Positions 32,541-43,155 of a stretch of DNA of 64,000 nucleotides are shown here, in pieces. The stretch covers positions 1,488,001 to 1,552,000 of the forward strand of contig JAALGY010000011.1 in NCBI GenBank assembly GCA_032358165.1, written 5' to 3'. Every line of letters begins with the position of its first letter. Positions within the stretch are counted from its first letter, which is position 1. A program made the position numbers and the translations under genes. Source of the DNA: Diplosphaera chodatii. Taxonomy: Eukaryota; Chlorophyta; Trebouxiophyceae; Prasiolales; Stichococcaceae. The notes under the pieces were generated by a model. That model did not search any database. It was not told where the DNA came from and worked only from the letters and a program-made list of their open reading frames with translations.

Positions 32541-35500
32541 ATGTCAGACTTACGGAGCAACCCGCATGGCAGCGCGACAGCTGAAGTTCCGGTGCCGCAG
32601 CAGCCAACGCCTGGTGACGGCGGCGCCCCTGTGATGGTGATAACTTTTTAACGAGATAAACAGGCCTTTTTTGAAGCTTCAGACACGACACCCCACAGCC
32701 CATCACAGTCTTCCGTCATGCTACTCGCAGGAGCAACAGCAGCGCAACTGGTCGCTATCATCGCAGCAGGCGCCTACCGCTGCCAAGCGGCTTGGCAAGA
32801 GGGTGCAGCGCAAGGTCAGCAGCATGGGCAGAACTGCCGTGCGCCGCATCAGACACCCTATATCTGGCGGCGATCACAACTCAGAGGCAGGCAGCAGCAG
32901 TGCCAGCGAGGACTTGGCCACTAAAACTGAAGACACTGAGGTAGAGACAAAGGTGTGTACAGGAGAGGCAGAAGATTGCACTGGGGTTTCACAACCGTGC
33001 TGCCATAGCGAGAACGGGCTCAGTGGCCGTTCGCGATCGGATCAGTTGTGGGTCATGCAAGCAGGTCAGGCTCAAACGGATGAAGAGGCGACAGCAGCTT
33101 CCCAGCAATACTGCACAGCAGGCGACCTTGAGACATGCCAGCACCACAGCCGCTGGGGCTGGCAAGACGATGGTGGTACAGGTGCGCAATGCCAGGCGCT
33201 GCGCACGTCCCGCTGTGGTACGCTCGTGGCTTCTGCAGGCGACAGTGCCAAGTGCTTCTGATATGGCGGCTGGTCACTAGGCGGGTGGCGTGTGCCTGCA
33301 GGTGTTGATGGCACGGGGGCTGCCTCCGTCGGACCTGAACGGCCTGGCGGACCCCTACTGCAGCGTGCTGTGCGGCAGCGAGGAGGGCCTCACCGCGCCC
33401 ATTTTCAACACGCTGGACCCCCGCTGGAGCGAGACCTTTGTGTTTGCCAACCCGGATGTCGCGGATGAGGCGTGGCCCAGCCACCAGCGGGTGCTGATCA
33501 CGGTCAAGGACTCCAACAAGCACATGTCAGACGATCACCTCGGCCGGGTACCCGCCATGCCCTTTCTTTGCAGCAGATCGTCTACGTGTGCATGCCGGGG
33601 TGCAGTAACCTCACACCTGCTGGGCGCGCATGCAACATGTGGCCGTAGAGTAGTATTTTTCCGGTGTGCAGGCAGAAGTGTCCCTGGCACAATTCATCAA
33701 CTCGCCAGCGCCACAGTGGGTCACCCTGCAGCGACACAGGGCCAGCATTGCAGAGAAGGGCCAGAGCTGTGGCCAGGTTTGCGTGGCACTCTGGCATGGA
33801 CCTGAGCTCGAGCCACAGCCTCAAGGTGTGAGTTACTGTGCCAGACCTGCAATATGTTGCAAGTGGGTGCCACCAATCGAGCTGAGCTGAACTTGTACTT
33901 GTCGCCATGCCAGGCCGTGGGCAGCGACCAGTGGTGTCGACCCTGGACTTTCCAGTGGGCGCCTGCAAGCCGCTGCCCAGCGTGATACACAGCCAGGTGT
34001 GCCACCGCAGCCAATTCAGCTGCCTTGCATCTGGTGGAGGGTCAGCTGGATAGGGACATTTGTCGATTTCGTCAACAGCGTCGGCATCGAAGCACACGAT
34101 TATGTGTCTCTGCAGAAGCATGCGCTGTATGAGGAGCCGGCCTCTGTGTACTTGGACCTGAGCCTGGAGCAGCTGCGCATTAGTGACGCCAACGCGCTGC
34201 TGCTGGAGGACCAGAAGAGCCGCCGCAACAAGAAGCACCGGCAGTACAACATGCCGGCACAGGAGCCCAGCATGGCGAGGCTGCAGCGCAGCATGCCAAG
34301 CGGCGGTGTGCCGGCAGACCCTCCGGTGGGCATGCTGCCATCACACTGTGCTCGTGCCTTGCCCGAAAAAATTTTCAACCTGCCACCTGGACTCCTTGAG
34401 GCCTTTCAGTCAGCACATCTCGCACACATCTCGCAAACGAATGCATCTGCAGAGTCCGGACGATGCAGCACAGCCCACCTTTGCGCCTGAGGACGATGCG
34501 GCATCCTCATCAGGCGCTACGGTTGCCCCAGACGCCTCGTCTGATGATGAGTGAGCGCCGCTAGCACAACCTACTACAAAGCCCTTCAAGTCGTCAATCC
34601 AAGGTTCCCATGTGGATATGGATGATGGTTCTCCAGGGGAGAGGAAGATGATCAGCAGGGTTCCCGCGGCTTCGACTTCAGCAGCATAGCAGACCCATTT
34701 GGGGATCAGGACTCAGGCAGCAGCAGCAAAAGGAAACACGCCAACGATGACCACAGTCAGCACGGTCGACATCAGGCTCCAGACCATGGCAATAGCAGCC
34801 GGCCAGGGCACCACGATCAGGCAGAGGATGACACTGACGATGGGCAGACGATGCTGTTTCTGAAGGTGGGCGCTAGGGTCCAGCTGGGGCGGGTGCTGGT
34901 CATCATCAGTTGCCCCCTGCAGTCCCTGCAGCACTGGATGATGGGTGCTTCGTAGTGGATGCTGCATGTGCATCACCATCATCACGTTACTTGATGCTGG
35001 AGTATTCGCCTGCCTTGTAGGTCATCCTTTCAGACCAGCAGCAGAAGTCCTCTATGAAGCTGCTGAGCTCCGACACCATCCGGTGGCGCGCTCACTTCCC
35101 CTTCGTGGTGCGCAACACCTGGGACGTCCCTGCTCGCCACATTGCACCACCCTGTTAGCGCAGCTCAACCATTCGCGACCATAGGCCTTGGAGTTATTGT
35201 CACATTGGTTTGCCGCTGCACAGGTGACAGCGCCAATCCGGCACCAGGTCGTGGAGCTGCAGCTGTACCGGGCGGTGGCTGACCAGTCGAGGGGCCGGAG
35301 CGTTGGGGGTGCCCTCATCCCCCTCATCGACCTGATGGACAGCTCAGCACCCGTTGGTAAGCAGTGAGGACGCCACTGCTGCATCGGCATTCAACTGACA
35401 TCAATTTACAGCTAATATCCTGTTGATGCAAAGCAGACTATTCCTCACAGAAAGCGCGGCCCTGGCTGCAGGGGAGCCGGGCATTGAGGCAGCCCGGATC

Positions 35501-38500
35501 AGCTGTAGGGGCATGCGCACTTTCGAGCTGCACCGGGGCAGCACTCAGGGTGCAGTGTTTGGCAACGTGCGGTTGGGCATGGCCGCAGTGGACGCAGATG
35601 ACAGGCGACAGCTGTATCGGCAGCCGCTTCTTGACCTGCAGGACCTGGCGTCAGGTAAGGACCCCTGGCTTGTTGACCTGATGTAACAGCTGCTGGCAGT
35701 TGGGGCATGTCAGTGGCAAGCGCTACACTTTTTCTCAACATTCTTGCTGCAGGGCCACAGCACAGCAGCCTGATTTCGGCACGTGGCGGCACAAGCTCGG
35801 CAGTCGAGATGGCAGCGGCCACGCCGCGACCCCTGCCTTTTGTTGTCAAGCCGTACGTCCCATACAGACCAGCTAGCTCGTCGAAATGTTCGGATGTGCT
35901 CCTGCTGAGCACCAAGGAATGCTTCCGTGAGATATTGCACGACCTTATGCTGAGTTCAGCCAATGAAGCGCTGGGCTAGCGGTGATGTCTGCTCTGCAGG
36001 CCACTCGCCACCCTCAGCTTCACGCTCAGCCGCATCGAACTGGCAGAGCCGGCCCACTCATTTGCCGTCATCACCTGCGGGCCGCACTGGGGCATGACGC
36101 CGGTTGTGGCAGATTCAGATGAGCCGTGGTTCAACTGGCAGGTCTGCCTCCTGGCGCCGCGCCCATGATCAACAGTGGTGATGTGAGCGATACTGCAGTG
36201 GTTCACAGACGGTGTGTCTGAAAGTTTGGGCTGATGTGCAGGTGCGCCTGCCGATTCATGACGTCTACACGCTGTTCCAGCTGGGCGTGTTCAGAAGGCG
36301 AGCTGGTCTTTTCAGTTTCAACGAATTCATCGTGGATGCGCACGGCTGCTAAGGTTGCAAGACATGCCACACTGTCAGCCATGCAGATCAATCCTGCAGC
36401 TTGCTGTTGTGGCTATGTGCAGTGGTGATCCAGGCGGGATCGCGGCCGTCAGACAGCGCATGCCTTTCAAAAAGAGCAAGCCGCTTCTGCTGGGCAAGCT
36501 GCGTGTTCGGCTGTCGACTGTAGCCCCAGGGACGACTTGGACGGTTGCGCTGCCGATGCTGGCAGGCCGGCGCAACGGCGGCCAGCACACCGCCACCGCC
36601 CACCTGTCCATGCGGGTCGGTGTCAAAGTCCGGCCTGCGATGTTTGAGCGTGCTCACATGGTCGAGACACAGCATTCTGTCTACGAGTGGCACTGTCAAG
36701 TTGGTGGGCCATGTGCCCCGTGTGCGGGACATTCACTACGACAATGATCTCCCTTGCAAATGCAGGTCGACTACCGCAGTCGCAGGGACCAGCTGGCTTC
36801 GTACATTAAGCCGCCACTGAAGAAGGAGGCGTACAGCTCCGCCATTGCCTCTCTTGCCAACCACAAAGAGGCAAAAGCACAGCGCAGAACTATGCGCAAG
36901 TGGCATAAGAATGCTGGATTCTCATGCACAGCAGCATCAGGTGCGGGATTTGTCTTGGTTTGTGTTGCAGATGAATATCAAGGGTCGGGACATCGTTGCG
37001 ACGTGGCTCGAAGCAGTGCTGCCTTCAATGCCCGCAAGCGTTGCCAACAGTATGGCGGATGATGCAAGGTCAGCTGCCACAGCCCATGACGAACAGCTGC
37101 AAGAAGTGCATCATCTTGCAGGAAGTGCATTATCTTGCAGGATGGTTCATAAGCTCAACAGCCTGATCCCACTCCATGCAGGGACGAGTTCTCACTGCCG
37201 CGTGCGCATGTCAACTTCCGGAGGTGTTCAGAGGCGCTGAGCGGCTTCAAACGGCTGGGGGTGGGTACTGCCGTCTATGGTTGCACATGCACCATGCACT
37301 TTGCTGTCATCTGTGGTCGCAAGAGCTCTTTTTCATGCATCAGGCGCTGTACCAGCATGCCAAGAGCTGGCGCAACCCATTGCTCAGCATCTGGATGCAC
37401 GTGGTGGCCTGGCTGATGTGCTTCCGGCCCACGGTCTTTGTGCTGCTGTGCGTCGGCGGGGCGCTGTACCATGCTGCACACCGTGCAGAGCCGCAGAAAG
37501 GCGAGCTGCAATGCAGCTTGCAGCGGCCTGCTATCCTGCCAGCACCTGCTTTGTGCATCAGCTTGCCTGCTATGCCATGGCTCAACAGCACACCGTTTAG
37601 CTGGTCTACGGTCTGCTAGCCCAATGGTTGTGAATTGACCATGCAGGTGCACCAGAGCCCATGGATGACGATCCAACTGGCCTGAAGAGCGAAGGTACAT
37701 GGGCCACCTATCTATGGTGCCCCACGTTCGTGTGAGCGGGGCTGGCAATTAGTGCATATCCTGACGTGCACAACTTGGGGCCATGCATGGAGGTCGTGTT
37801 GTGTGCTACCATCTGCAGGCGGTGATGACGATGAAGACCGCCAGAAGTCGCTCAGCCTGAAGATCAAGGCATGTGCTCCCCTGATACGTCAGATGTGGTG
37901 CATCATGCCGCTGCACTGTATGCGCAGCTTGACGCAGCAAGCTAAGCACCAGTCAGCCGCACCTGCTGCAGGTGAAGGGCAAGTACGACCACCTCGTCGA
38001 AGTGTGCCTGAACTTCAGCAATGGCCTAGATGATGTAGCGTGCTTCTTCGAGAGGTATGCTGCAAAGCTGTGGCATGCAGCCAGGCCGCCTTCAAGTCGA
38101 ATCAAGGAGTCAATGCACATAATAATGCACATTGTCGTACCAAGGGTCCGGTTCCCACATGCGTACACATACGCCACACCACATGCAGATGGCAGGCATC
38201 GTTGAACTGGAGCGACCCAACAGCCACAATGGTGTGTGTGAGCGTGTTGGTGCTGCTGGGCATGGCATCCGCCATCTTTGGCTTCCCGACTATTCTGTTC
38301 ACGATCCTCTGCATCATGGTGAGTGCATCCTGCATTCTTCACACGTCAGCAATGCGAGACCTCAGGCACTCTGTCAAACTGTCACCATTCAAATAGCTGG
38401 TAATTTTTATGACAGCACAACAATTGCATGCCACAGTGCCGTGATGCTTACAGACTCCTGTTGAACTCATACAGCTGCGGCACCCTGCGCTGCGGAGCCC

Positions 38501-38564
38501 CACCCCGCCGGCACCCCTCAACTTCTTCATGCGTCTTCCAACACGGAGTGATGTGATCATGTAA
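32541..38564 (+). CDS. MCTP: MCTP: multiple C2 domain and transmembrane region protein
   Basis: Ca2+/lipid-binding C2 protein anchored by a C-terminal hairpin; plant MCTPs tether ER to plasma membrane. Exon 1 is 32541-32636; a polar Ser/Lys-rich linker follows. First C2 (about 33180-33720): KTMVVQVLMARGLPPSDLNG, LADPYCSVLC, NTLDPRWSETFVF and VTVKD-like TVKDSNKHMSDDHLG, with Asp ligands. An acidic linker lies at 34441-34860 (EDDAASSSGATVAPDASSDD, FDFSSIADPFGDQDSGSSS). More divergent C2-like segments follow: TIRWRAHFPFVVR, HQVVELQLYRAVADQS, ITCGPHWGMTPVV with PWFNWQVRLPIHDVYTLFQL, and LGKLRVRLSTVAPGTTW. The C-terminal MCTP region has YIKPPLKKEA, the hydrophobic PLLSIWMHVVAWLMCFRPTV, KYDHLVEVCLNFSNGLDDVA, LNWSDPTATMVCVSVLVLLG and the closing PLNFFMRLPTRSDVIM. 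Many exons; internal joins are partly provisional. Confidence 0.84.
37103..37140. repeat. 19-bp tandem duplication with acceptor-like ends
   Basis: GAAGTGCATCATCTTGCAG (37103-37121) is followed directly by GAAGTGCATTATCTTGCAG (37122-37140), one mismatch. Each copy ends in TTGCAG, a perfect 3' splice-site consensus for this genome. It lies in or beside an MCTP intron. Confidence 0.92.
38560..38564 (+). terminator. TGTAA overlapping the MCTP stop codon
   Basis: The MCTP stop TAA (38562-38564) is part of TGTAA. It may be chance; if used as a poly(A) signal the 3' UTR would be only about 15-20 bases. Confidence 0.25.
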
Positions 38565-38986
38565 TGTACAGCAAGTGTTTGATGGTGGCTGACGCCAACT
38601 TCAGCTGCGTTTCGAGATCCAAAACAGAAGCCACATCGGATTTTTTGGATCGGTTGGGTTTCAGCGAGAGCATGCATTTCGATGTGTGTTGTGTCCTTGT
38701 GTTTCTGCTGCTGGTTTATGGCTGGACTTCCGCCAAGTATTGCGTGTGGCCTCTGGACCGTGTTCTCAGGATTTTCCAGCAACTTCCTCAGCAATCCAAG
38801 GTGATAGTTGCACCTGCACAAGACTTCATTGCGTCAGAGGCAACGCCTGGAGCAACGCCTGCAGCCCTTCAACACGTGCTCAGCCATTGAAGGCTGGTCA
38901 GCAAGCGGGCTCACCCTCAAGTGCGCGGGGCAATGGAAGCGGGCTGAACACAGTGTGCGTTGGGCGCCAGAAGGAGGTTCGAGGTA
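38565..38986. other. Convergent spacer, MCTP / helical protein gene
   Basis: About 420 bases between convergent 3' ends. Short open frames on both strands show no recognisable protein. Confidence 0.4.
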
Positions 38987-40252
38987 TCATGTTGCATATC
39001 TGCCTGACTCAATTTCACCTGCAGTCATTGGTCACTACAGTCGAAAGTTCCTGTATTTATGCAGGTTCCAGCAACCATGTAAATACCAGGCGCATCCATA
39101 CTGCCAATAAGCTCACCAATTACTTGCTCAAGCTTCGACGCCAGCGCCAGATTGGCTTCTGACCGTTGCTGTGCAGCAGCAAATGCTCGCTTGATTGCGA
39201 ACCTGTCCTGCAAGCCGGTTCCGGTAGACGTAAGCACCAGCGAAGCCATGCCAACGACATGTTTGAAAGCATGCTGTGGCTGCAACTAGCCTGTCTGCAG
39301 GTAATGCAAGCATTCACGACTTTCTGCAAGTACCTGCAGCAGGCGCCGGGCCTCGTCCTCCTGCTCCGCCTTCATGTGGCGCAGCGCCGCATCCTCGATG
39401 CCCTCCAGCTTCACCGCCAGCCGCACCCGCTTGTCCGCGCATTTGCGTGCTGCAGGGTGCGTCAACCCACCCGTGACGCAAAGCAGCGTGCCAAGCATGC
39501 TCTGGAAACAGGCCGCATACGATTATTGTCGCACACCTATTTGCAGGGCGGTGTCACGCTCATGATGCAGTGCTGCCAAGCGCGCTCCAAGCGGTTTGTA
39601 GGGGGCTGCTGTGCCTGCATGTGGCAGCAGGCAGGTGATGGTGTGCAGACGACGGCGGGAGCAGCGCAGCAGCTTTTCACTGTGGGAACTCGCGGGTAAG
39701 TGCAGGGAGAGCCCACCGTCAATGTTCGTCTGCGAGTACGCCTGTGCATGTGTAAACTTGCACCGCCATCGGCCAGACATCGGTGTTGCGGCCAGCTTGG
39801 GTGCCCCGGACGGTACACCTGTGATGCATTGTTGCAGAAAAGCCATGCACCAGCGTGGGTTTTCGACGACTATTTCAGGAATGATCTCCGAATCCTCGTG
39901 CACCCAGCTGCAGACTTTTGGGTCGCGTCCGAACAAGGCCAGCAGTAGTGACGAATGCACCTTCAGGTGTCATCAACATATCAATGCGTCAGGTGGACGA
40001 CCTTTTGCGCAACATCATTGACACAGCAGGTTCCGGTGAGGAATGCTGACTGGGCAGACCTACAGAGCATTGGCCGCTAATCATACTAGGCCATGCATGG
40101 GCGGCTGCCAGTCAGCGATTTACCTCATCATAGCTGCGTTCAGGCATTTGTACACATCAAACACGTCCGTAGGTGCATTCGCTCGGTTAAGCTGCCGTCG
40201 ACGCACCAACAAGTCTTGAGAGAAAAGTTGAAGCAGCGGATTCATTAGACAT
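38987..40252 (-). CDS. Unrecognised helical protein, multi-exon
   Basis: Not recognised. From ATG 40252: MSNESAASTFLSRLVG, then NAPTDVFDVYKCLNAAMM, then one or two uncertain small exons near 39920-40090. Then SWVHEDSEIIPEIVVENPRW and CMAFLQQCIT (ending near 39824); GTAAPYKPLGARLAALHHER; ARKCADKRVRLAVKLEGIED with MKAEQEDEARRLLQ; DRFAIKRAFAAAQQRSEANL with ASKLEQVI; and a short last exon ending GEIESGRYAT with TGA at 38987-38989. The last five exons join in phase with good GT/AG sites. The product is about 200-230 residues, mostly helical, with a charged coiled-coil second half, probably soluble. Its start codon is only 64 bp from that of divergent eIF3e. The middle of the model is the weak point. 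Confidence 0.45.
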
Positions 40253-40316
40253 CTCAAGCTTGAAGGCCCGCTTTAAGCCTTTCAGCATCAGCCAGCTGCT
40301 CTGCAGGCACAATAGC
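40253..40316. promoter_or_regulatory. 64-bp divergent start region, helical protein / eIF3e
   Basis: Start codons on opposite strands at 40252 and 40317 leave only 64 bases between them, so 5' UTRs or promoters must overlap if the minus-strand start is right. A longer in-frame minus start (MLKGLKRAFKLEM...) would bring them closer still. Confidence 0.35.
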
Positions 40317-42744
40317 ATGGCCGAGGGCAGCTCCGTGCCCCTGGCAGGCGATCTCACCCAGCAGCTGGCCAAACATCTGGACAGGCACCTGGTCTTCCCG
40401 CTGCTGGAGTTCCTGCATCACAGGCAGCTGTACGATGAGGCAGACATCCAGAAGGCCAAGATCGCGCTTCTAGACCACACCAACATGGTAGACTTTGCCA
40501 TGGACATTCACGAAACCCTGTACGGCAAGGGCAGCGTGCCGCAGGCGATGAATGACCGGAGAGAAGAGGTGAAGGAGTTACATCATGAAAGGCTACATGC
40601 TGCGTGCCTACAGAGCACAGGATGCAGCAGGATCCGCTGTGGCTCAGGATGTTGGCCTTTGAACGTGTTTGCTGCCTGCAGGTCATTGGGCGGCTCAAGT
40701 CGCTACAGGCAGATGCAGAGACGATCGTGGGCTTCTTGTCGAACGAGGCCTCCGTGAAGCAGCTGAAGCAGGACAAGACATACAACCTGAAGTTCCTGCA
40801 GGAGGTGCAGAACATGACGCCCATGCAATATTGGATGGCTGTGCGCCATGGACATGCACCAGGACGCGATACTGGTACAAATCGGTGCGCACTGCGTGCA
40901 GGAGTTCAACATTGGGCCGCACCAGATCGATGCGCTGTACCACTATGCGAAGTTCCAATTTGAGTGCGGGAACTACAGCGCAGCGTCGGAGTTCCTGTAT
41001 CACTACCGTACGCTGTCGACCGACAGCGAGCGCAATCTGTCGGCCCTGTGGGGCAAGCTTGCAGCCGAGATCCTGCTGCAGGTGTGCCGTCCTCTGGGCA
41101 GCCTCCGAGTGCCTGAGCAACCTCAAGTGTGGTGGACCGGCCGTCAGCAGCTGCAAGCCACCGAAGTACTGGGATGAACGGTCGCACGACTGCTGCAGGA
41201 TTGGGACTCGGCACTGGACGAGCTGCTGAAGCTCAAGGAGCTGATCGACGCCAACACCTTCATGCCGGTGCTGCAGCAGCTGCAGCAGCGCACCTGGCTC
41301 ATGCACTGGGGCCTCTTCGTGTTCTTCAACCACGAGAACGGCCGCAACCTCATCATCGACAACCTGTTCCAGGACCGGTGCGTCATGCCACGCCCCAAAG
41401 GAGGCAACAGGCTACATCAACATCTTGCAGCCTAGTTGCCGTCTTGCTTGAGCATGCATCAAACATCCGCATCATGAGGAGGCCGTATCGCAAGCCTGCT
41501 GATCTCACTAATCATGCTCCGTGTCGCCTGCGGCAGGTACCTCAACGCGGTGCAGACGACCAGCCAGCACCTGCTGCGGTACCTTGCGGTGGCGGTGGTC
41601 GTCAACAAGCGCCGCCGCAACGTCATGAAGGACCTCGTCAAGGTCCTGCAGCAGGTGCGTAGGAATGTATATGCGTAGGAAATGTATATGCGTAGGAAAT
41701 GTGGACAGCAGCCGCCAGGCGCTCGGTCGACAGCAAACCGCCTGCGCCTGCCATGGTGTCACCCTTTGGTGGCTTTTCTGCTGTGCCGCTCAGTGAAGCT
41801 TGATTGCAGCGTGCTGAATGGCAGCATAGCACATTCGCTGACGACATTGTGTTGACACAACAGGAGCAGTACGAGTACCAGGACGCTGTGACGCAGTTCC
41901 TGATCAACCTGTATGTCGACTTCGATTTCGAGGGCGCGCAGCAGAAGCTGGCCGAGTGCGAGACGGTGCTGGAGAACGACTTCTTCCTCACCGCGCTCAA
42001 GGTGCCTCGGGTGTCAGTGGGTGTCAGATGACAAACACGTCCTCTTCACAGTCACACATTGAATTCAGATCGGCAACATGCTTGTTTGCGTCAATGTGGA
42101 TGAATGCTTGCCACGGCATCAACAGCAATGCTGGCTGTTATGCAGGACGACTTCATGGAGAATGCGCGGCTGCTGGTCTTCGAGACCTACTGCAGGATAC
42201 ACCAGTGCATCGACCTGCAGATGCTTGCAGACAAGCTGGGCATGGACAAGCAGGCAGCCGAGACCTGGGTGGTGAACCTCATCCGGAATGCACGCCTCAA
42301 TGCCAAGATTGACTCCAAGGTGTGCTGTGGCTGCTTGTGGCTGCACAGCTATTCCACTGCGAGCTTCTGCTTGCGCCCATGCCGGCAGCTGCTCCCTGAC
42401 ATGCGGTAATCTGGTGCTGTGGCTCGTTTGCCATTGGCATTGGGCCAGTGGGCGTGCCATCTCCTTCGTTCCGTTGCTGCTGCAGGCGGGCACAGTGGTG
42501 ATGGGCACCAGCTTCCCAACACCATACGAGGCAGTGGTCGACAAGACCAAGGGTTTGTCGGTGCGTGTTCTGCGACCTTTGTTGGTATGTACAACTGTAC
42601 GCACGTGTTCACGGTTCATTTTGGCAGCACTCACTTGTGGACACCGGGTGGTCGTTGACATGCTGACTGTTGGGCCTGCAGGTTCGCACATTCATGCTGG
42701 CCAATGCAGTGGTCGGCACACAGCCGGTGGCACAGCCTGCCTGA
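40317..42744 (+). CDS. EIF3E: Translation initiation factor eIF3 subunit E (INT6)
   Basis: PCI-domain subunit of eIF3. Nine exons join in phase: 40317-40568, 40682-40804, 40902-41081, 41199-41377, 41537-41654, 41864-42001, 42146-42319, 42486-42560 and 42682-42744, giving 433 aa (about 445 in animals). Family sequence includes [72 protein letters not shown] and [20 protein letters not shown]. The PCI/winged-helix part is [20 protein letters not shown] then [20 protein letters not shown], followed by [18 protein letters not shown]. The C-terminus [17 protein letters not shown] is short. The start ATG fits the conserved N-terminus. It is divergent from the helical-protein gene and convergent with CTR9. 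Confidence 0.97.
41656..41702. repeat. 16/17-bp tandem repeat next to an eIF3e splice donor
   Basis: TGCGTAGGAATGTATA, TGCGTAGGAAATGTATA and a partial third TGCGTAGGAAATGT run head to tail. The first copy overlaps the donor GTGCGTAGG of the eIF3e exon ending at 41654, so the intron begins inside the repeat. Confidence 0.9.
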
Positions 42745-43155
42745 GCTCGAGGATGCTGCTGCTCAGACGTTCAACGAGTTGGGCATGCTGTTGTGTGGTT
42801 TGTAAGCCAGTACCGGTATGCCAGCTTGACACTGGCTGGCGGGATCGCTCCCACATGCATTCACGCGCCAACGCTCGTCCCACCACTGTGCTGTACCATG
42901 TTGCATCACGAGGATGAGCTTTTGAGCGGGTGCTGTGCACAAGTGTATGCCACAGACACGTCCCTCCCCCCTAGACACCAACTCTCGTACATACCTGCGC
43001 TTGCATCAGCAATATGTGCCCATTGACAACCCGCTGCATGCGAACCATCTTGAGCTGTTCTACTAACTTTTGCTCGGACTGAGTGCAGAAGTCCCAGCAG
43101 CGTTGTTCATCCCACTAAGATACTCAAGTGGTCGGCACTGCATTTAGTTGCTATG
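42745..43155. other. Convergent spacer, eIF3e / CTR9
   Basis: About 410 bases between the 3' ends of two convergent genes. No exon is seen. Confidence 0.45.
42801..42805 (+). terminator. TGTAA poly(A) signal of eIF3e
   Basis: TGTAA lies 57 bases after the eIF3e stop codon on the coding strand. Confidence 0.45.

Noticed and set aside
34183..34554. Gene end after the first MCTP C2 domain
   Set aside because: The stop TGA overlaps a strong GTGAGC donor, and the next exon at about 34638 continues in phase, so I treat it as one MCTP gene.
38970..38990. GGTTCGAGG as a tRNA B-box
   Set aside because: There is no matching A-box, cloverleaf or anticodon arm nearby, and the site falls at the end of the predicted helical-protein gene.
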